Origin: Alitta virens
Taxonomy: Eukaryota > Annelida > Polychaeta > Phyllodocida > Nereididae
Length of the DNA: 64,000 nt
Direction of reading: 5' to 3'
Assembly (NCBI GenBank): GCA_932294295.1
Contig: OW028580.1
Span: 36,587,336 to 36,651,335, forward strand
Below are positions 10,855 to 21,800 of the stretch, one piece after another (the first letter of the stretch is position 1; each line of letters starts with the position of its first letter). The position numbers and the translations under genes are program-made. The notes beneath the pieces were generated by a model that saw only the letters and a program-made list of their open reading frames with translations, ran no database searches and had not been told where the DNA came from.

Positions 10855-12399
10855 TCATGTAAGCAGAGGATGGCATTTGGGTGTAACCATGTCATTAAGT
10901 TGGCGTGCGTCTAGTATTAATCTAACACTTTTCCCGTCAGGTTTGGCGCGTACAAAGACTGGAGAAAAACATGTAGCAGGCCCCTTTTCAATAATGCCGT
11001 GTTGGTACAGTTTGTTCAATTCATAAGACATTCCTTCTAACAAGTGAGGTGCCACCGCATAAGGGCGCAAAAGAAAAGGCTCAAATGTGTCTTTCAATGT
11101 GATATTGGCTTGGTAGTTTGGAATTAGACCCACTTCGTTGAAACAGGCGAAAGCTTCACTGTGTTTATGAATTATTTTGGTAATAATACTCTTGCTATCA
11201 TTGTCGAGGACTGAATCTGGGAATTGCAAAGTAGCATCAACAATTTGATTGCGGTTCAGGGTAAGTCTAATATCCGAATCATCCAGCCATGGATATTTAA
11301 CTTTATTTTGTCTCACCAGTTCAGTGTTTGGCAGGTGACAGATGGGCCGTCCTTCCATCTGCACATTGATTTGGCTATCAGGACCTCTAGACAGCTGTTT
11401 GTCAGAGCGACCCAGTTCCTTCGTTTTTGTGGTTCGGCGAAACAGAGAATATCGATGGGGGGCCAGAGATTTCTTTACCGAAAAAAGGGCAATGGAATTC
11501 TCTGATTTCGTTTCGCCCTTAAGACAAACAAGAGCTGTATCTAATTCTCCTACGCTACCCATGATTTCTCCTTCCCTAATAACCAAGTCAAATTTACTAT
11601 TGTTTACGCAAGCCACGTACGCCATAGTATGAACAAAGTGTAGGTGAGTATTAGTCACGTGGGGCTTCAGAATTGGAGTTGGTCTAATGACCAAGGGGTG
11701 GCGTATCATGGGACATATGTCATGGGGCATTTTCACAATGATCATCCCCAACTCCTGAGGTCTTAGACAAATTGTTTCATCGGCCACCACATAGTTAATA
11801 GGATATTCTATCTGTACCTCTTTGGTGGCTACTTTAATTACAGCTCGCAGTTCTTGTAGTATGTCATTACCCATTAAAATTAAATCATTTGTAAGTCCAT
11901 CTGCCACAAAGAGGGGTACGCTAATATGGTTGCCTATGAGAGTGGTAAGTTCTACTCTAATGACATGTTGGGATAAGATTGTCCCATCATCACCTGCAAA
12001 GAAAATCATATCTTCGATGGGTTCTAAAGGTAAATTGGAGTGGTAAGAATTTTCTAGCACCGTTTGTTTGGATATCAGTGAGCGTACTGCTCCAGTATCT
12101 ATAACCACTCGTATCCTTTCCCGCTGGTCCCTCCCTAGATAACATGTAAGGCCATTGATTTCGTCCATGGTGAGCGTAGTTACTCTTCTAGGAGCGTTAA
12201 TAGATATTTCTTGAGGAATCAAAGTGTAACCTGTAAGATTCTTAACAATTTCGTTTTGGATTGAATTTATAGGTAAGCGGGAAATGTTGTTGGAATCAAT
12301 TACTAGTAACAGTTCTGGTGTCTCTGGAATAGTTTCTAAAGTGCGCTTTGTTTTGGGATTCTCAGTATGCACTTTTACTGAGCTCCCCGAGGAAAAGGC
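10855..12399 (-). pseudogene. pol: Retropepsin and N-terminal reverse transcriptase
   Basis: The frame opens at 12399, overlaps the end of the nucleocapsid frame by about 25 bases and is in -1 relation to it, so gag-pol synthesis would need a -1 shift; I saw no canonical slippery heptamer. It encodes an aspartic protease with 'VVIDTGAVRSLIS' near 12.1 kb and a flap/C-terminal 'LILMGNDIL'. RT fingers follow ('LLRPYAVAP', 'HGIIEKGPA', 'SPVFVRAKPDG', 'LILDARQLN'). It ends at TGA 10855-10857, just before RT motif A, and the same frame continues downstream. A CGA-to-TGA change would explain the stop, but this is inference. Confidence 0.9.
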
Positions 12400-13217
12400 T
12401 CATTACGCTTAAGATCTTCGCGCACCTCTTGGGAGCCTGAATTGCTTGTTCTGGATTGCACAACTGAATCACGCTCCTCCGCTCTGTTATTTTGATTCCT
12501 GGAGTCTTGTCTGTCTCGGTTACCAGAGGCATTAGCTTGCGACCAAAGGGGAGGTGGGGGTGTCGGATACGGTCCATAAGGGGGGTAGGAGTAGTTGCCG
12601 TATGAATCTTGATACCCTTGGGATTGAGGGTACGAATTGTAGGGAGCAGGAGCCCAGTAAGGGGGATATTGCGTAGGACCTTGATACTGGTAATTCTGTG
12701 GCTGCTGTTGCGGGGGTTGGAAAAAACGCGGGTGACCGGAATATTGGGGAGGTCTAGAGCTTTGGGGGGCATGAGGACAGTTTCTGGCAATATGTCCATA
12801 GCGATGGCAGGAGTAGCATTCTACTTCACTGAGTGGTTTTCTCTGCACTGCCCTTCTCATATTATCCCCTGTCTGAGCCCCAGTGTTGTTATACGGTGCT
12901 TGTGTGGCTAGGATATATTTGACTTCTGATTGAACAGGAGTTTGGTTTATTTCCATCACAGAACCCTTACTCCTGCGCGGGGCACCCCTGGGGGTAGCTT
13001 GACTACTTGTTTCAAGACCTTCACGTTCATAGAAGCGAATTATCTCGGCCACCTCGTCTAGGGATTCAGGGTCAATTTCACGTATTCTGAGTTTTACCTG
13101 TACTGGTAGCAATTCGAGTACTTTGTCAATTAAGGTCTGCTCAGTACCCCCATGATTCTCCCTCAGACCTTTCGAGATACCAAAATTGCTGTGAAGCCGA
13201 GGTCCTGGATCCCACAT
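12375..13217 (-). pseudogene. gag: Gag C-terminal part with CCHC zinc knuckle (nucleocapsid)
   Basis: This frame continues the capsid homology ('LIDKVLELLPVQVKLRIREI') and carries one perfect CX2CX4HX4C knuckle 'CYSCHRYGHIARNC' (about 12777-12818). A Pro/Tyr/Gln-rich tail follows. It is offset by one base (+1) from the larger gag frame that it overlaps at 13141-13217. The capsid-type sequence moves from one frame to the other inside the overlap, so this is one gene split by an indel or a shift, not two genes. Confidence 0.8.
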
Positions 13218-15093
13218 CTATATGAAATCTGCTAAAGAATTCATCTTTTAGCAATTCTAGTGTGAGGTTCTTGGGAAGATCCTGGAACCAAGACCTTGCG
13301 GCTTCCTTCAATGACAGCTTAAATAGCGCAATGGCAGTACACTCATAGCGCTTGCCGGTGATACCGTGGTATTGGAGAAAGTCCTGGAATGAATACCAGT
13401 GACCTCGAGCTGCTGCGGCTGATCCCGTACCGTTAAAAAGGTTTGGGAAAAACTGTGTGAGTTTCTTTCGCAAAGCCATAGTGTCTATAGTGACATGGGG
13501 TTCACCATCAGAGTCACTTGACCCATCTGAGGAGTCAGGCGGAGAACCTCCTTTCTTTAATTTGCTCTTTGGGATTATTTTGTCTTTAGACCCACCCCGC
13601 GCAGTAAACAATTTTCCCACTCCCTTTGGGGTACTCGACGAGGATTTGGCTTTTCGGGGTTGTGAACTTTTGGGGGTGTCTAGCGGGGGGTCTCCCTTCC
13701 TAGAGCCCCGAAATCGTGCCCTAGCAGCATACACATTAACAACTGGCTCAGGACTAGATCTGATAGGCCTGATAGGAGACAAGGGGAAGTCTGGATACTC
13801 CCTTTTAACATAGCTCTCGGCCCCTTTTTGACTCTGATGCTGCCAATGTTTTTCTGGTCGCAGAGACAAGTGTGTGGCTAACTCGGCCATGTCTTCATCG
13901 TCTTCTGAGAAATCTTTTGGCTGTTCCCGCCTATGGCGCATTATGGTCGGCCCCTTCATGTCAACTGTCTCCTGCGCCATCCATTCCTGGTCAATGGTTG
14001 ATTCTAATGGACCTGGGACTTTAAACTGACGACCAAGGGGTCTACCCACTAGGTCTGGAGCAGCTGTATATTGAGGCGTCAAGGAGGGGGGCAGGTCAGG
14101 GGGGTAGCGGGGTGTGGAAGTCGCGGGTTCTTGTCTATCCAACTGATTTCTAGGATTAATTGTTGACATTAAATTGGTGAATTTATTGGTAGAATCTGCC
14201 ACAGATTTTTCTAATGCTTCTAACCTTTGGCCCATCTGTTCCCTCTCAATTTCATCGGTAAAAGTCAGTTCAGCTTCTTCCCTTGGCCTAGCCCCTGTGG
14301 TTTTAACGACATCTGTTCTTTGTTTACTTTCTTTTTCTTGAGGTCCCTCCATTTTGGCTTGCACATTTCCCCTGTCACTCTCATACTCTCGTGATTGTGA
14401 GCTTATATTCCCCTGCGCTATTTGTTCACTAGACATTGAAAACCAGGTCTCTATCTGTAAGCGCATATCTTTTAGAAAAGATCTCGGTAGGCTCAGTTCG
14501 GATATCAAAAACCTGTCTAGTTTTTGCGCAAGACGCCACACAAATTCATGGTTAAAACTATCCAACGAGGGACCCATATACAAACGCATAAACAAGTCAA
14601 CATCGGAGGTGGGGAAAAGGGGAGATTGGCTGGGGTCATTTATCAAAATATCCCACACATTAGACATCATTCCGATACATTGCTCTCGTTTGAGGAATTT
14701 CGTATTCAATAACATGACCAAAATTTGGGCTGCTATTCCAGCCGACATGTTGGTTGTAACGAGGGCAGAGGCTACTTGTCTAAAAATAGGATGTATATAT
14801 TCGAGAGACAAGCATGCCCAATCTGCAGGCCTTTTGTGATCAAACCGCTTGGCTAAGTATACCCCAAAGTGCGAGGCAATAGCATGCTGGGTCATAAAAA
14901 CATTAGAATTTGTAAACAAATGCATATCCACACGCACCGCGGGAATAATCTTAGGAGCCTCTGTGGGATCAACAAACATGGGGGCAAACTGCAAGGGATC
15001 AGCTGCTGCTTGTTGGGCCCTCGTTAGGCGTTCCTTCCACAGTTCCTCTTTGGAACCAAAGAAAGGTTTCATCTTGCCTTTTAGCAGACTCAT
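13141..15093 (-). CDS. gag: Retroelement Gag (matrix/capsid part)
   Basis: ATG at 15091-15093 starts a 650-codon frame. The N-terminal ~230 residues are helix-rich and unrecognised. The middle is acidic, Pro/Ser-rich and low-complexity. The last ~100 residues match the retrotransposon gag/capsid pattern ('ALFKLSLKEAARSWFQDL', 'LLKDEFFSRFHI'). It ends at a stop in the overlap with the zinc-knuckle frame, so the frame is likely broken at its 3' end. The leader 50-57 bases upstream contains a strong CAGGTAAGT splice donor, the place where retroviruses keep their major donor. Confidence 0.8.
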   Translation of the reverse strand: MSLLKGKMKPFFGSKEELWKERLTRAQQAAADPLQFAPMFVDPTEAPKIIPAVRVDMHLFTNSNVFMTQHAIASHFGVYLAKRFDHKRPADWACLSLEYIHPIFRQVASALVTTNMSAGIAAQILVMLLNTKFLKREQCIGMMSNVWDILINDPSQSPLFPTSDVDLFMRLYMGPSLDSFNHEFVWRLAQKLDRFLISELSLPRSFLKDMRLQIETWFSMSSEQIAQGNISSQSREYESDRGNVQAKMEGPQEKESKQRTDVVKTTGARPREEAELTFTDEIEREQMGQRLEALEKSVADSTNKFTNLMSTINPRNQLDRQEPATSTPRYPPDLPPSLTPQYTAAPDLVGRPLGRQFKVPGPLESTIDQEWMAQETVDMKGPTIMRHRREQPKDFSEDDEDMAELATHLSLRPEKHWQHQSQKGAESYVKREYPDFPLSPIRPIRSSPEPVVNVYAARARFRGSRKGDPPLDTPKSSQPRKAKSSSSTPKGVGKLFTARGGSKDKIIPKSKLKKGGSPPDSSDGSSDSDGEPHVTIDTMALRKKLTQFFPNLFNGTGSAAAARGHWYSFQDFLQYHGITGKRYECTAIALFKLSLKEAARSWFQDLPKNLTLELLKDEFFSRFHIDVGSRTSASQQFWYLERSEGESWGY

Positions 15094-15143
15094 TTTTGAA
15101 AATTAGATAACCTTCAATCGTATATCAATAATCATAAAATTCC

Positions 15144-15152
15144 ACTTACCTG
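15144..15152 (-). promoter_or_regulatory. Candidate major splice donor in the gag leader
   Basis: On the minus strand the bases read CAG|GTAAGT, a perfect U1 match 51 bases upstream of the gag ATG. The same 9-mer occurs at 6468-6476 at the start of env. With the acceptor-like AACGCAG before the LRR frame, this suggests subgenomic spliced mRNAs for LRR and env. This is inference. Confidence 0.45.
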
Positions 15153-15970
15153 GTATTTAACTGGGTCTATTTATCATTGACAGCTTTCCTATTTCTATAG
15201 GGTTATCCTTGATTTTACTGTCTATCCTTTCATACAGGTAAATATAAACCAAGTAAAATTACACAATTAGAGAAGGCGATCAACCGGACGTCAGAATTAT
15301 CACACTTCTACCTAATACCCGGATTCTCCACCATATTGATTGGCACTAATAGCTCATTAAACTAATTAGTCCAAATCCGGGATCTTACATTAGGCGACCG
15401 AAGTCTTATCAAAAGTATGACAATTCTGAACACGGCCAGAAGCCTAATCTGTCAGAAATTCTTTCTTTTATTTATCTGTATATATATACTGCTGATTTGG
15501 CTTCAATTTCAATTCAGATATGTTTCAACTCAGTATGTAATTGTTGAGACTGGTTTAATCTTTTGTGTTTTTCAGAAATTTTTCTAGTCTTTCCGTTATA
15601 GGTCACTAGATTCTGATTGTAGTAATTAACTAAAATACTAGGAGAAGTAAATTTCAAACCTTTAATCTATTTAGCATTCACACAATTGTAAAACATAGCA
15701 TTAAAAGACATATGATTACACATACTAAACAAAAGCAAATTCACATACCTTAACCAAATGTGCACATCATTCCTTGGTCATACACTTGTCGTATAACCTG
15801 ACAAATCTATTCTTATGATTTAACTTCTATATCTAATATAATCTCTCTCTTCCAACTTGATAGCACAGCTCCTTCCAGCTGGCTGCTCTATGCTCAATCT
15901 TTCTTTGGATCCCTCTCAATGCTCTCTCTCTCTCTCTCTCTGTCTCTGACTAACCCCAGCCCCATACCTT

Positions 15971-15980
15971 GATTATATAC
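15971..15980 (-). promoter_or_regulatory. TATA box (minus strand), candidate promoter of the retroelement
   Basis: The minus strand reads GTATATAATC. An AGTCAGAG initiator-like sequence lies about 30 bases downstream, followed by a (GA)n tract at about 15919-15941. It is oriented toward gag. Confidence 0.35.
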
Positions 15981-16440
15981 CCACTACCTATTCCCCCCCC
16001 CCTCTTAACTTCGTGGTAGAGGTAGGCCTGCAGGAGATTTGCTTTCTCCATGTAGCTGCAGTTATGTAGGTTTGGGTCTGTTCTAAGTTTTACCCTCTGT
16101 GAATTACTGACCAAAGAATGTGTGCTTATACTCCAACAAGTTAACTAGTAATTCTACAACATTCAATTCAAATTCGTTATAGATTATCAGGTGTACATTA
16201 GTAAATCATCAAAAATCGTTTTCCCTGCATATGGGAGATATACATTAATATTACAGCAAAGCCCCTACAGTGGGGATGTATACAATAATACATATATTAA
16301 GACAATAAAATACATTAATAAATGGGAGATGTCTGATATCTTATAAATCCTCACGAGTGTCATCTTCATCAAACTTCAAACATTAGGTACTATTACATAT
16401 CTTATAATCCTCCTACTAATTATTACATAACTAATACATT

Positions 16441-16619
16441 CACATACATTACATATAAAAAGGACTATATACTACTGTATTTGCATTAATGAACTTCAAG
16501 ACGAATCACTCAAACATTAAATAAGTGGCATAATTGGGTCAATGGCAAGATGTCAAATAAATTCTAGATATTATTAGGTTATGGAGGTCGTAGGATGCCC
16601 TTCCTGGCATCATACGATA
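16441..16619. repeat. 179-bp direct repeat, right copy
   Basis: Perfect copy of 1731-1909, 14,710 bases away. It lies beyond the leader of the retroelement. See the left copy for boundaries and the reasons against a simple LTR call. Confidence 0.85.
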
Positions 16620-16780
16620 ATACCATGGTGCTGTCAAAATAAAGTGTTTGATGTTCTACAACATTTTATTCTACTGATTTAAAATATTCTTGAAAAATGA
16701 CATTAACAACGTTTTTGAGGAGAAACTAGAACACATAAACTGATGCTAAGGTACTACATCATCATAATCAATCTCACCCT

Positions 16781-16808
16781 ACTACTACTACTACGGCTAC
16801 TACTACTA

Positions 16809-16841
<33 letters not shown>

Positions 16842-17043
16842 ACTATGCTACTACTTCTACACTATACTACTACTTCTACTACTACTATACTACTACTATA
16901 CTACTACTACTACTACACTATACTTAAAACTACTATACTACTACTACAGCTGCTACTACTACAGCTACTACTGCTACAACTACTAGTGCTACTACTACTA
17001 CTACTACAGCTGCTACTACTAATGCTACTGCTACTACTACAGC

Positions 17044-17084
<41 letters not shown>

Positions 17085-17098
17085 ATAATAATAATAAC
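16781..17098 (+). repeat. (CTA)n trinucleotide microsatellite, about 310 bp, interrupted
   Basis: Long runs of CTA/TAC with CTG and CTT variants. It yields an artefactual Leu/Tyr-rich open frame over 16743-17120 that should not be taken for a gene. Confidence 0.95.
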
Positions 17099-17110
17099 TA
17101 ATGAATCTAT

Positions 17111-18640
17111 CAGGCATTAATTAAAATAAATAAAATGATACATTGAAAGAATTCAAGACCAATACACATTGGAAATATAATGGAAATGGCATCACCATCC
17201 GTTGTTGAGGCCTCGCTCTGGATGGTACATTATGGTAGGTAATCAGTATTGAGAAGACAATAAAGTGAATGCATTAGATTTTGGCCACTGTCATATGGAG
17301 TGACCGTCCAGCTAAGTTTAATGATGCAATAACCAGTAGGGTCATTCAGTTAATCAGTTTCAGGCTTGTTGCCTGTTCAGTTACATTTTTATGAAAGGTA
17401 TAACAAACTGTTTAAATAGCAGTTATGATATTGTAAAAATAGTCAGTGCTACAGCTATTTGTAATCCATATTCACTGTGTATGACAAAGACTTTAATTTT
17501 AAACTCTCTGGTATGAGCTAGTTGACTGAGGAGGAAAACTTCCTTAAATTAAATCAGGCTTGCTCATGCATTACTCACTCTTTTAATATGCATCAATTTC
17601 TATTTCCGTGAGAGTGTGGGCTAGCTAGACAGGCATAACTGGAGTGTACATTGCACAGACTCCTGTGTTGGCCACTGGGGTTGGAGGTCTTCACCCACAG
17701 TGTTATCATCCTTGAGGATTCCCTGCAGGAATTTCGAGTGTCCACAAATATGAGATGATCATATCCAATAGTTGGGAAAAACTTAAGAAGATTCTTAATT
17801 TTGATCATATTGTTATCATAAAAGTCATTGGTCCAATGTACTAGGCATGCTAAGGATAGATATAGATACTTTGATGGAAATGGTACAAAAATTATTATAC
17901 AGTAAGACATTTACATGATGTTAACTATGAATTGTAATCTATTGTAAATATAGGTCCATCAGGAAACCACCTGGGCATCAGCTGTAATGGTGGCACCTTC
18001 AATAAAAAGAGAGAAAATTAAATTAAGATTAAACAAAAATAATTATGCTATAATTATAACTTATAGGATTCCAAGTATTAATGGCAAATTAATCATACTG
18101 AGGTAAAGCTATTGATATGCGGACCTATGGCAATTGCGTCAGCTAAATTTACTTGTGACCTCAAATTTCCTGAGGAGGAAAACTGTCTCAAAACATCTTG
18201 CTCATCCACCATTTACTCTTTTAATAGACATACATTTTTAATTTCTTACACGAATTTAGGTATATTTTTGTTACATTCAAAATGTAATATAGTCAATACT
18301 TTAAGACCCCCTCACCATTAAGATGACCCATTTTCCGTTTACCAAAGTGTCGGTAGTATTATACTTTACTATTAAAATACCACCCTGCCATTATGGCCGG
18401 TACAAATGTGCACCATAGATGCTGGGCCATCATGATAATTGGCCTTGGAATGATATCTAGTGGCAGTTCTTTTAAGAAAATAAATCATTATAATTAATCG
18501 ATATAAAACTATAAAAAGGTGATTTGAAATCATGGCTAGAGCATTGAAACACCATAATATTATCATTTTGAATTGATGGAGTGGTGGCCTGCTTTCAAAA
18601 ACTTTGATTGCTCAAACAAATTTGAATAACAAAAACAGTG
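17111..18640. other. Intergenic DNA with a diverged repeat pair
   Basis: 17510-17610 and 18150-18245 are diverged copies of one sequence (shared 'CTGAGGAGGAAAACT', 'CTTGCTCAT', 'ACTCTTTTAATA'). Nothing coding was recognised. Confidence 0.5.
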
Positions 18641-18659
18641 ACTACTACACCACTACTAC

Positions 18660-18717
18660 TACTGCTACTTTTACTTCTACTGCTACTTTTACTTCTACTG
18701 CTACTTTTACTTCTACG
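18660..18717 (+). repeat. 18-bp tandem repeat, 3 copies
   Basis: The unit TGCTACTTTTACTTCTAC is repeated three times, preceded by (CTA)n. It lies about 150 bases upstream of the TLR start codon. Confidence 0.9.
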
Positions 18718-18873
18718 AAGGAATACCTATGTTGGCTGAAAATTATGCAGATATATCTTAACTCAAACAACCATTTGATGGGACTTCCCCTTTTGCACAT
18801 TGACCTACATTGAAACTTCCTTGTTCAGATAGTCATTTTCATAAGAACTGAATAAGTCATTGCAGTGGTTACA

Positions 18874-21800
18874 ATGGATGGCTATTTCTGCAGAGGATGG
18901 ATGGTTATACTGATGATGATTATCACAGAAATATGCCAAACACGTGGTGTCAATAATAGTCTGAAAAACTGTTGCAAAAAGTCAGGAAATGTATTGGATT
19001 GTACAAATTGCAACTTACAGTCAATTGCAACAAATAACATTGATGAGAATATCTCTGATCTACTATTGGCTAACAACAACATCTCAAGAATTCCTGAAGA
19101 CACCTTTGGAAGATTTGAATCACTGAGAAGACTAACTCTGACAGATAATCCTCTTACAGAACTGGCAAGAAACTCGTTTAGAGGTAGGTTGGATAACTGA
19201 GACAAAAATTAACAATGACATATATCATCGGTAAATTTATAACATGATGTCAGGCTTTATTCACGCTCAAAGCGTACATGTGAAAAATTGATCGGTTACA
19301 TTTAAATTAAGAAATACAGATGAATTCAATTATATCATATAGTTCATTTACATTTAAAACAGTTGTCATAAGACCATCTCTGGTGGCACATAGCTCTTTT
19401 ATAGCAAGTAATCTTCACACCATGTGGAACCGGTGTGTGAGAAAGCTTCTTGGAGTCCCATATCAAACGCATGTGAGATTTCTTACTACTCTTATGGACT
19501 GTCCCCATTCATGGGATCTGATTTCAAAGAGGTTCCTCTCATTATTAAAGTCAATGATGAACTCAGACAATGCCATAGTTAGATATGTGGCCTAAAATGG
19601 CATACCCTGTGCCAACACAATCATTTCCAGCAACTTACATACAGAGAAATACTGGACTTTCAAAGAGTGACATGTTCAATTGCGCATCTAAAGTGTCTTA
19701 TTACAAATGCAGTGAAAGTGACCTTGTGAAAATTCAAGAGATTGAAGATTTCTATTTCATTTATTTCTCATAATGAGAGACTCTTATATTTAAATCAACT
19801 ATATACTACGTAAATAATAATTGATTCTTCTTTTTCTACATTGTATCATATATATTAAGTACACCATTTATGTGTGTGATTAAAGATTATATATATATAC
19901 ATCTTAGGTGTCAATGCTTTTGGTCTGAAGGTTATATGACCAGCTGCCAGAAGCAGACATAAAGATGTGATGATAAGACTTGGAGTCATATTACACATTT
20001 ACTCCATGGGTGGGATCTTTTACTTGCCTCGGAATGCACCAAGTACAAGGCACCCCCAGTTTAATGTCTCTTGTGATCGACATCCAGCCAGAATGTAGCT
20101 CATGAGGAGTGCCCGGGCCAGGGATCAAACCTGGGATCTTCAGCAAAGCTGGCCAATGTAGAATAGTGGATTTTCAGGGAAGGTTCTCTGTATTTCCACC
20201 AGGTGGCTAAAACTGAATACTGCAATTCTATTGGCTGAAAATTTCCCGCCCTTGACTGTGATTGGCTGAAGCAAAGAACATCCTAGCAGTAGTATTTTTA
20301 GTGCATTTTAATGTATATTTGACACTTCATCATTTAGTTATACTTATGGAATCAGTTGGTTATGACCTACTATGTCTGAAAAGCAAAATGAGTAATAAGA
20401 GGAGAGGAAAGACTTATGTCTTGCTGAATTCAGGGCTGTTCAGTGAAAAGACTCTATAGGCAGGCCATTCGCCATTAGCTGTCTATCATCGTATATGGCA
20501 GTTGGTCATATAAATATGGAATAAATAAATTAATTGAATTGAAGGTGTCTAGGCTTCAAAGGCATTTGACATTGACATTGGTGCAATTGTGCATTTTATT
20601 ACCACATATACTCATCTAAAATGATCTGAATGTAATGGTTTTAAACCTGTGTTCAGTAATATACATTACATTTGCCTAAGGTTTGATTATATGAATTGTA
20701 ATAAGACTTGCAATTCTGTTCATAATTGTAATTGTAAACACAATTGGAAAGCACAGATAATAAACTAAAACTCTCCACAATATATATTGACACCATGAGT
20801 GCTAAATAAAATCCTCTATTATCTCTCAGTGGCTACTTCCTAGTTCGTGTGGCTTAATAACCTCTCTTTGTATAACACAGAAAATTCTTTAAAGAAAAAA
20901 ATATATATATATCTGGCAATGTGAAGAAATGGGAGTGTTTAATTTTCCAGTGTAAAATGGAATGAATGCAAGTACAATAACATAATTTATAAAAAAGCTT
21001 CCATACAAGAAAGTTGACAATAGATATGTTAACACACTTATTATATAAAAAAAACAAAAACAAAAAAAAACAACGTTGAACAGACGAACATCTTGGTGCC
21101 TTCAGCCACCGCTGCTGGCTTGAATTGCATGAACCTTTTTTGGGCATCATGCCTGAAAGTTCTATTTTTAGACCATGTGGTCAACTAAAAACATAGGCTG
21201 TGCTGCAGCTACACCCTCAGCAAATCCTACCTAGCACACAGGCATCATTGAAATTGTTAGGTGTTCGTCTGACAGGCAGGAGGGCGGACGTTACACTTTC
21301 ATTTCTAGAGCAGAACTCTAACACACACTTTCGTTTCTAGAGCTGAACTCAAACACAAATGCACTTACCCTTATGAAATTTTATACAGTAACACTCTATA
21401 TGGCCTAGTGTAGCCAAAACCGACCTACATTGAATTTGATGCGATGTAGGGTCGGAACGACTTGCATAGGAATTCTTAGAATTTGACATTTTGGACACAG
21501 TTTTTTCAATAAACAAGTTAGCATACCTTATTTAGTCGTTATGTACATGAGGACATCTCTGTTTCCTATTGTCTCGCACTCAGATTTTACTGAAAAAGCC
21601 ACTGGAAACATCGTTTTAAAGAACATTTTCAAATTCATGTTTGCAGTTTCAAGGAATTCAGTTATTGCTATTGCCACACCCCAACGGCATTCTGGGAGTA
21701 TTTAGCAGCAAACTTCAATGCCCCCAGTGGACAAAAAATTTAATTTTGAAATAGCTCTGTCCAGTCCATAGTTTTTAAATCTGATAGTTAAAGTAGCTAA

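Larger units (their letters stand above)
3889..15093 (-). mobile_element. Endogenous Ty3/gypsy-type retroelement: gag-pol-LRR-env, inactivated
   Basis: A continuous minus-strand block encodes, in order, a long gag, a CCHC knuckle, retropepsin, RT, RNase H, a truncated integrase, a secreted LRR protein and a class I-like envelope. Domain order PR-RT-RH-IN and the YADD active site fit the Ty3/gypsy group; the env third gene is as in errantivirus-like elements. The breaks are few and recent-looking: a gag frame shift near 13.14-13.22 kb, TGA at 10855-10857, deletion plus frame change at 9253-9329, TAG at 8520-8522, TAA at 7799-7801, TGA at 6851-6853, and TAA at 5734-5736. No LTRs, polypurine tract or primer-binding site could be assigned with confidence, so the ends of the element are unknown. 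Confidence 0.85.
15094..16440. other. Leader and possible 5' LTR region of the retroelement
   Basis: No coding sequence. On the minus strand there are, in order, a TATA box (15971-15980), a (GA)n tract, a GTATGT donor-like site near 15.75 kb, an AATAAA near 15.47 kb and a 'TGGTGGAGAATCCGGG' that could act as a primer-binding site near 15.33 kb. This layout would fit U3-R-U5, but no second copy was found at the other end. Confidence 0.35.

Noticed and set aside
12362..12799. 145-codon minus frame over the zinc-knuckle region
   Set aside because: It overlaps the real nucleocapsid frame in another phase and shows no gag features.
15300..15400. A plus-strand 'TTACATTAGGCGACCG' resembling a gypsy LTR end and primer site
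   Set aside because: Wrong strand for the element here and no partner LTR found.
1731..16619. Calling the 179-bp repeats LTRs of the gag-pol-env element
   Set aside because: No TG...CA ends, no target-site duplication, no adjoining primer-binding site, and a separate gene lies between the left copy and env. Kept only as a hypothesis.
16743..17120. Leu/Tyr-rich 125-codon frame
   Set aside because: Translation of a (CTA)n microsatellite.
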